This document shows, piece by piece, positions 57,646 through 64,000 of a stretch of 64,000 bases of DNA (positions are counted from its first letter, which is position 1; each line of letters begins with the position of its first letter). The DNA is from Lantana camara (taxonomy: Eukaryota; Streptophyta; Magnoliopsida; Lamiales; Verbenaceae), in the NCBI GenBank assembly GCA_037501455.1, contig CM074861.1, positions 91,427,001 to 91,491,000 on the forward strand, read 5' to 3'. A program made the translations under genes and the position numbers. The notes below the pieces were generated by a model that did not search any database, was not told the origin of the DNA, and worked only from the letters and a program-made list of their open reading frames with translations.

Positions 57646-58327
57646 CTAATTATTCTGAAACAGAGTAGGGAACAACTTTCTAAGATACCCAATCGAGGGA
57701 TGCCCAAGACGCCGATGCCAAAGCCATACTTGTGTCTCAGCCGTGCCCTTTGATAGAAATGCCCGAGAAGGTTGATCCAGCTCATCCACATAATAGAGTC
57801 CATCCCGCTCAGTACCACGCCCAATTATCTCCTTCGTATGAATGTCCTGTAACAAGCAAAAACGAGGATAAATAAGAACCACACAATTCAGTTCACTTGT
57901 CACATGACTCAAAGATAGCAGTTTGCAAGAGAGAGATGGGACATAAAGACAATTTCTCAGCTTTAAACGAGGTGATATAGTAACCGTCCCCTCCCCTTTA
58001 ACTTCTACAAATTCCCCATTGGCTGTTTGTATTTGAGAATTTTTCATTTTCGTAGGTTCAAGTATATCAGAGGGGTCAAAGGTCATTGTATCTGTCGCCC
58101 CGCAGTCAAATATCCACTGTGATAATTTTTGTGGGTGTTTTTCTGAATCTTGATAAATATGAGGGTCAGAGTGCAAATTTTCGGGAGTGTGGGGCTGATT
58201 GGTAAAAAGGGATAAAGTGGGGGGTGGACTTTTAATAAAACTAGGGTTTGAGTCAAGAGACTCAAACCCTTTACCTCTTTCGCCTGACTCAAACCCTTTA
58301 CCTCTTTCGCCTGTATGTGAGCCGCTG
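57646..58327 (-). pseudogene. Copia protease and GAG-pre-integrase region
   Basis: The protease active site reads WIFDCGATDTMT (DCG in place of DSG), which probably damages catalysis. LYVPSLSCKLLSLSHVTSEL and GLYYVDELDQ follow, then the GAG-pre-integrase motif WLWHRRLGHPSIGYLRKLFP. A stop occurs after TLFQNN at 57646; the sequence continues into the CQTC half of the integrase zinc finger. A duplicated KGFESGERGKGFES near the start suggests a 24-base tandem duplication. Confidence 0.8.
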
Positions 58328-59401
58328 CTACTTTGAGAGGCTCCATTGATTTGAAGGTTGGCGGCTCGCCCGTTGCCCACCGGTCGTCGTCCCCGTCACC
58401 AGTGCACCACCACCGGAGTCCCTTGGCTGGGGGTTGGCTCCACCCATCTCTGCTCCTCCCCCTGTTTCAGTTCTGCCACAGCGTCCCTTAGAGACGGCGG
58501 TGTTCGCGCGCCGCTGATTTCCTCCGCCGGTCGATCGTCCCTTCTCCTTCTTATTTCCGACCCACCACTCCGAATATCCTATGAGTTCAAAGCAACCCTC
58601 TTTCGTGTGCCCTTTTCTGTCACAGTAGGAGCACTCAAGCTCCGATTTGTCCTCCGGTGGTGGAAACCGTTTGCCGGCTCCGTCGGTCCGTCTGTAACTT
58701 TCTGATCTCCGGCCATTCTTGCCGCCTCTCACAACTAGTCCAACGCCCTGTGATGAGAACTCCCCTTCGCCATCGGCGGCCGTTTTCAGGATCTGAAGGC
58801 GGGCTGCCTCCTTCCGGATAGTGGCGTAGGCGGATTCGACTGAGGGTTTGATGTCAAGTTTTAGTAAATCCCGCCTAATCGAGTCATATTTGTCATCTAT
58901 TCCGGTAAGGAGTTGATAGAGTCTCTGTTCTTGTTGGATTTTGTTGAAAGCAGCAATGTCTTCGGTGCATTTCATCGGATTCGGCTGTTTACGGTCAATA
59001 GTCATCCAAATAGCCTGTAATTTTCCCTAGAATTCCTCTAGGCTGTCGGAGTTTTGTTTGAGTGTGTTTGCCCTCCGGCGTAGATCGAATAATTGAAGGG
59101 GATCAGCGCCGCTATTGTAAGTGGTGGCAAGGCCGTCCCAAAGATCTTTTGCCGTTGGGTATTGTAGAACGTTGTTTATCAGGCTTGTCTCCATGTTTTG
59201 GATTATCCATGTGAAAACCCTTTGGTCGAGTTGCTCCCACTGATCGTAGGTAGAGTCTGTAGTTTTTGGTGCCGGGGGATTACCGGTGATGTGTGGGCGG
59301 CCGCCTCTCCCTCCGATTGCCATCTTCATTATCCGGGCCCATACCGGATAGTTTTCATTATTCAGTTTGATGCCAATTGAGAGGTTCTCTGAATTGGTCA
59401 T
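58328..59401 (-). pseudogene. Copia Gag (UBN2-type) with one stop
   Basis: Starts MTNSENLSIGIKLNNENYPV at 59401, the usual plant copia Gag opening (LNNENYPVWARIMKMAI). The UBN2-like core has DLWDGLATTYNSG and LYQLLTGIDDKYDSIRRDLL. A TAG near 59026 (LEEF stop GKLQAIW) interrupts an otherwise collinear frame. The zinc knuckle CSYCDRKGHTKEGC is intact at about 58605-58645. The C-terminal tail is Gly/Arg-rich. Confidence 0.85.
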
Positions 59402-59530
59402 CGAGAAATTTGAGAATTGGGTGCTGAGTTCTTAGCTGGTTTCGGTTGACATGGTTTGATTGATGTCAACTTGGTTTGAGAAAGGTTTTAGGACGATGAT
59501 GAGAAATCTGAGTCCCTAAGATTAACCTGG

Positions 59531-59541
59531 CTCTGATACCA
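59531..59541 (-). other. Primer-binding site of the short-LTR copia element
   Basis: CTCTGATACCA on the + strand reads TGGTATCAGAG on the - strand, directly inside the 5' LTR. It is complementary to initiator tRNA-Met. Confidence 0.88.
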
Positions 59542-59710
59542 TGTTAATGTATAGAGAAGAAGATAAGAATTGGATGAATTCATTGTAATTGTATGATACA
59601 AGTTACAGGAGTCTCAATATTTACCCTACTAATCCCTACAAGTCAGGGATTCAATAAATCAGTTATATAAGGTAACACAATTTCCTCCTGATTACTCGTA
59701 TTTCCTAACA
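59542..59710 (-). repeat. 5' LTR of the short-LTR copia element
   Basis: On the - strand TGTTAGGAAATACGAG to CTATACATTAACA, followed by the primer-binding site TGGTATCAGAG. Confidence 0.9.
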
Positions 59711-59715
59711 AAAAT

Positions 59716-60122
59716 AAAAAAAAAAAATCTTTACCATATATAATCGGTGGGTATATTTCGCGATCTTTGTAGTTTTCCTTTTTCTTTCATAACCGAAATA
59801 TTCACCCTCGTCTATATTAATTATAACTCATCGATGATCTATATTAATTATAACTTATTAATGAATATGGTGTTACCAGAAGATTAAAAACCGTCGGTCA
59901 TCGATGAATAAATACATTTGTAATGACGACACGATTAATCAGAATATTTAGAAGTGTTGCATATCTAAAATCATGGTTCGAATCTCTAGTATTTAGTTGA
60001 AAGAATAAAGGAGTCTCGTTAATTTATTTAAGCCGACCGCTACAACTTATTACACGTACGATAGTTTTCTTCTTTGCACACATCATTTTAATGAATATGT
60101 ATAGTCCCCCACAAACAAAATT

Positions 60123-60160
<38 letters not shown>

Positions 60161-60591
60161 ATCAAATCTAATGTTTTTTCCAACTAAAAAAAAAAAAAAA
60201 TTCTAATGTTTTGATATGTGCAACTGCAAAGTATGAGCATCTGTACATACATGTTTCTTAGGAAAATAAAATTTTCAAAACATTTCATATAGAAAATGGG
60301 CCAACACCAACCAAAACGGGTTTGGATCCCCATTCTGTTTTTATGTTTTATCTCTTATTTTACTTAGACAGACGACAAGTATATTAATTGACGGTTGATA
60401 CTAGGAGAGAGAAACAACTATAACATGAAAAGTGATATCAAATAATTTACTCCTCTAATTACCATCGTCTACTAATACACTTGACGTGTGTCGGGGGCGT
60501 GAAATAATTGATGAAACACGTCAATGAAACAGAAAATCCATCGTCCCATTTCATGAGATGGCAAAAAGAGGATGGATGGCAATACCGCCAT
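59716..60591. other. Intergenic spacer with the FKBP13 3' region
   Basis: No coding frame. It contains an AT microsatellite (60127-60159). The part nearest 60591 should be the 3' untranslated region of the - strand FKBP gene. Confidence 0.5.
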
Positions 60592-62608
60592 CTAATTAGC
60601 CTTTCCAATAAACTCCACATCGAACAAAAGAACTGAATCCGGTGGAATAATGCATGATCCTGCACCAACAAATTTCACACACAAAGTTTGAATCGAAGTG
60701 TTTCTTAACATAAAAACACACGACGATTGTAATTAATTAGCATCAATCTTAATTAATTAAGAAATAGTGAAAAAGAATGAAGAGAAGTGTTGAATCATGT
60801 TCACCTCCTCTGCAACCTGCCCCTCTCATGCCATAGCCAAGTGCAGGAGGGATCCTCAGCTGACGTTTTCCTCCTGAAATTACATAGCATATGAAGCACT
60901 AATTTTGAAAATTAATGTGTAAAAGGCAATTAGCGGTTTAATTAAGGAATGATGGAGTTGTTTATTACCGGCAAGCATGGCCGGAACTCCATCGCCACCA
61001 AGAATTCCTTGATCCCATCCTTTAATCACCTACAATATTATGTTCAATGACATGTATCCTAATTAAATTTCAACAAATTTATTCACTGAAATGAGTATAT
61101 GTCATGGCCCTACACCAATTGCAAGATATGAGACTTTCCCCATATCGATCGTATAAGCAATTGGTGAGGAGTTTATACACCAAATGTGCTCTCTCTCCTA
61201 GTAGATTAGTCTAGTCGTAACCAACAAGGACCTTGACCCTAAAGGGATCGATCGTCATGACCCTGAACCAATTACACGGTACAAGACTTGTCCCATATTG
61301 TATAAGCAAGGGGTATATAGACCAAATGGGTCCTCTTTCCTATTAGACTAATATTTTGGAATGAGTTCTCCAGTTTGATCTATAACAGTATACGTATTAA
61401 CGTACTTGCTCACTTATTTTTGAATTGGATGTTAGCCCAAACTTAAAACAGTATGGATTAACTTGAGGTTCGGAAGGTTTACGTTCAGATACCCTTCATT
61501 GTATCTGACCGACTTGGATTCGTGTGTTCAGGTCTTAGGAATCAAGGATACTATTTGACGACTTCTTTGAGGGCTACTTCTTATCTTCCCACAAATTACA
61601 AAACAACACACTTCTTTTTCATTCTATTTGATTTCAAAAATGCTCTAAAAGACTAAAACCTAAGGAAATAGGATCCGAGGACCAAATGTGATAAAAGTTG
61701 TCATAGCCGAGTCCAAAATCTTAGGACCAAGCGGAAATGGGTCTGTTCTTAGGGGTAATTTTAGTCTGAGTCTGACTCCACTAAATCGATATATCAGGGA
61801 TGAGTATTTTATTTTCCGTATGATTAATAGAAAATTTAAGGAAAGTGACAAATCAAATAACAAATATAATACACGTGCCTTTTCAATTGGTTGCGTTTGA
61901 CAAAGCCAAATTTGAATTAGAATTTTCCATTCTACGGACAAAACAATAACATTTTTTCCTTTCAAGAAATACTAAATTACTTTGCCAATATCAAGTCTTC
62001 TTATACTAAGAAGATCATATATAATATTTGCCTAAGAATCTAACTTCCCGCTATAAATCATAAATCTAGATAATGCAGATATATATAATTATATTATATA
62101 TACCTCACCAGCACCGACACGAAAAGTAAGAGGCTTTCCTCTGTTGTAGCTGCTGTCGAAAACCTTTCCATCTTCCAATCTCCCCACATAATGCGCCTGC
62201 AATGCTAATAACCCAATGTAAATCAACATAATTTATCCAAAATTGAATACAATCTGAAACACTAACCTTAATCAGCTGTCCTTTAACGGCTTCAGGTCCG
62301 GTGCCAATAGCTTTGTCACAGTACGCCAGCCCCGACGGAGCTGTGGTGAACTCACACGCCGTTGCGCCGCCGCTCTCCGCCGCCTCCGCCGCCGGACTAA
62401 CAAGCTGGAGGAAGCTGAAGCAGAGGCCGAACCCAACCGCTTCTCTTCTGCTTAAAAAAGCTGAATCTGTTGCGGAAATTTTGCTCTCATTGAATTTGAC
62501 GGCGGATGATCGAACTATTTGCAGGTTCCTTTGAGAGGAAGACGGCAATCGAGTGGTGAGATGATTCGTGAGATTGTATGCCCCGATTGAAAATGGTAGC
62601 GAGTGCAT
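60592..62608 (-). CDS. FKBP13: FKBP13-type peptidyl-prolyl isomerase, thylakoid lumen, five exons
   Basis: Exons on the - strand: 62608-62267, 62196-62104, 61029-60969, 60873-60805 and 60659-60592; all introns are GT-AG; product 210 residues. FKBP13 catalyses cis-trans proline isomerisation in the chloroplast lumen and in Arabidopsis interacts with the Rieske protein. Seen: a Ser-rich transit region, then a twin-arginine lumenal signal ([14 protein letters not shown], cleavage near AEAAE), which implies Tat-pathway import. The mature part has [64 protein letters not shown] and [20 protein letters not shown]. All four redox cysteines of the family are present (ACEF, YCDK and GAGCRGGSC), so thioredoxin control is likely. 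Length matches the Arabidopsis protein (about 208). The ATG giving MHSLPFSIG is preferred over an upstream non-ATG frame. Introns of 70, 1074, 95 and 145 bases are all read through cleanly. Confidence 0.95.
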
Positions 62609-63072
62609 TTTCAGGTTCACAAATATGAATTATCAGCAAGAGATAATCCAAAGAAATATATCTGGTAATATTCATCGTATTGGACACGTGATCTTCAACA
62701 AAAGCTGTGAATGATCGAAAGGAGATGGGCCAAGTGTTGGGCTTGGTTGTGGGCTCATACAGCCCAATAAGAATGGGCAAACAACAATTTATTTAGAGAA
62801 AAATGCACGAAATTACTTTGTGTTAGACGAAAAGAGTTGAAAAAATCCCGACATATGAAATATCATCCAAAAAATCTTATGTTTTTTAAAAGTTTGCAAA
62901 AAAAAACCCTGAACGCGTTGTTTGTCTTGCATGCGCGTTGACTGCGTGTATGAATGAGTTTTTTGGAGTGAAAAGTCACTTATGCCCTTAGTTTGTTTTG
63001 CTTTTGTCTGATCCATCGTCATTGAAGAAGCTCATTTCAATTTGCAAACCTAGGCGCTCGTTAAACACACCA
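62609..63072. promoter_or_regulatory. Divergent promoter region between FKBP13 and the GRF protein gene
   Basis: 464 bases separate two ATGs that point away from each other. No clear TATA box on either side. Near 62890 there is an AAAAAAAAACCCTG block with a similar AAAAAAACCCTG near 63670 on the far side of the GRF gene. Confidence 0.45.
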
Positions 63073-63513
63073 ATGGCTGCCTCAAGAAGCTTCACAGCAG
63101 GAGGGTCCAAGAAGATGAAGTCCGAGTTCGAAATTCAGTACTCTCCAATTCCCAACTGTTTTTGCGGTATAAAGGCTTTGATGAAGGTTGTTGAATCTTG
63201 GAACAAACCAAGCAAAGGGCTTTTGTATTATTCTTGTGCCTCATCCAAATGCTCATATTTCAGTTGGGTAAACCCGATTCGAGCTAAATGGGAGCCTATT
63301 GTGGAAGGAAACAACAATCGTTACGACGGTATAAACGAATTTGAGGATAAATCTGAAGCTCACATCATTTCTAGGGCATCTGAGGTTGGTATGTCCACAT
63401 CGAAGGCTGATGAGAAGAAAGACTTTCTACCATGGGCCATATGTATAGGATTGTTCTTGTTGTTGGTGATTCTTGTTAAAATGACATGTAGTGTTTGTTT
63501 GAAATTGTATTGA
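63073..63513 (+). CDS. Small GRF-type zinc-finger protein with C-terminal membrane segment
   Basis: 146 residues, single exon, ATG at 63073 (MAASRSFTAGGSKK). The GRF zinc finger lies at residues 29-67: CFCG (C29, C31), LLYYSC (C55), SKC (C60) and YFSWV. This fits the C-x-C...C...C-xFFxW pattern, although the name-giving GRxF is replaced by GLLYY. GRF fingers bind nucleic acids in DNA-repair proteins. In plants they occur in many small, poorly characterised proteins, often near or inside Mutator-like transposons. The C-terminus has a strong hydrophobic span (about 117-138, LPWAICIGLFLLLVILV) preceded by charged residues, suggesting a tail-anchored membrane protein. The frame can be extended upstream to 62998 without an ATG. 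Function unknown. Confidence 0.72.
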   Translation: MAASRSFTAGGSKKMKSEFEIQYSPIPNCFCGIKALMKVVESWNKPSKGLLYYSCASSKCSYFSWVNPIRAKWEPIVEGNNNRYDGINEFEDKSEAHIISRASEVGMSTSKADEKKDFLPWAICIGLFLLLVILVKMTCSVCLKLY

Positions 63514-64000
63514 ATTTTCTGGGTTTCAACCATGGCTGTAAGTACTGTGTTTTGGAATGAAATTGAAGAAGATGGTGTATGGTTAAATTTGTTTATCTTT
63601 TATTATGCACCAGATACCCTGTGTTTTAATAATCATGCAAGAAAAACCCTATGATTGTAAACGGTTGCTAAAAAAACCCTGTCAAATTGTAACATGAACT
63701 GCAAATTTTACTGATCAGTATAAAACAATGCATCCACAAGAATCATAAAGTAAATTTAACATCCTGCATTAGTCATGAAAAGGTGAACATTAATGTCTGT
63801 ATTCACCAACAAAAAACCCTTTCCCAATTAACAAAAGCTAAATGTCAGTGTGGGGCTACACATTCCACATATCAAAAAGTGGACCACTATTAAAAGGTTC
63901 CAACAAACATTGTTTAATAATGCAATGAACATAATAAAAGAAAGGGCATTGTTTTACAGATCCAGATCTAGATAACTTCATAGTTATGGTTTTCCAGGGC
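63514..64000. other. Spacer downstream of the GRF gene
   Basis: No coding frame. It contains repeated AAAAAACCCT words (63639-63690 and 63811-63819) similar to those left of the GRF gene. Confidence 0.45.

Larger units (their letters stand above)
54696..59710 (-). mobile_element. Ty1/copia element with short LTRs, nearly full length
   Basis: 5,015 bp, target duplication AAAAT on both sides (54691-54695 and 59711-59715). The 5' LTR is 59542-59710 (169 bp), the 3' LTR 54696-54861 (166 bp). They differ by three substitutions and a 3-base indel, so insertion is fairly recent. The primer-binding site is at 59531-59541 and the polypurine tract TTGAGGGGGAG at 54862-54873. The full order gag, protease, integrase, RT, RNase H is present but interrupted by stops and a GC-homopolymer insertion. 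Confidence 0.92.

Overview
The window is nuclear DNA of a flowering plant, very probably a eudicot. The evidence is spliced genes with GT-AG introns (a CONSTANS-like gene and a thylakoid-lumen FKBP), a plant-only GLUTAMINE DUMPER gene, long AT-rich spacers, and about 70% of the sequence occupied by plant transposons: Ty3/gypsy Tat and Del/Tekay types, Ty1/copia, a Helitron, and hAT- and MULE-type MITEs. No bacterial, organellar or CRISPR features are seen. The species cannot be named from the sequence.

Layout: 1-3597 is a T-rich non-autonomous Helitron whose 5' region is tandemly duplicated. 3598-6483 is empty spacer. 6484-18228 is one complete Tat-lineage gypsy insertion with GATAT target duplications. 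It carries a decayed gag-pol on the + strand, an antisense extra gene with its own promoter on the - strand, and terminal blocks that are mostly inverted relative to each other. 18229-21088 is spacer with an RNase H remnant. 21089-21622 is an intact GLUTAMINE DUMPER gene. 23881-24523 is a hAT-type MITE. 25009-34093 is a very young gypsy-derived element with two apparently identical 2.94 kb LTRs, an intact gag and no pol. 34135-34640 is a foldback element. 35942-37053 is an intact two-exon CONSTANS-like gene. 38587-59710 is a graveyard of nested elements: a copia fragment with an inserted hAT MITE, a Del-type gypsy fragment, a large-LTR copia whose two flanks come from different sequences, a truncated gypsy LTR, a second LTR fragment in reverse, a MULE-like MITE, and a 5 kb copia element with short LTRs. 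60592-62608 (- strand) is an intact five-exon FKBP13-type peptidyl-prolyl isomerase gene. It is divergent from a small GRF-zinc-finger membrane protein gene at 63073-63513.

The four host genes (GDU, COL, FKBP13, GRF protein) have unrelated jobs: amino-acid export control, transcription, lumenal protein folding, and an unknown nucleic-acid-binding or membrane role. They are separated by transposon blocks. The least ordinary observations concern the transposons. Three gypsy-type LTRs each carry a cluster of short CG-rich palindromes built on the same ACGRCCGT core but with arms specific to each LTR. The Tat element ends in inverted rather than direct repeats yet has a perfect target-site duplication. 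It also carries an antisense gene of which a second, inverted copy of the promoter and 5' half sits in the opposite terminal block.
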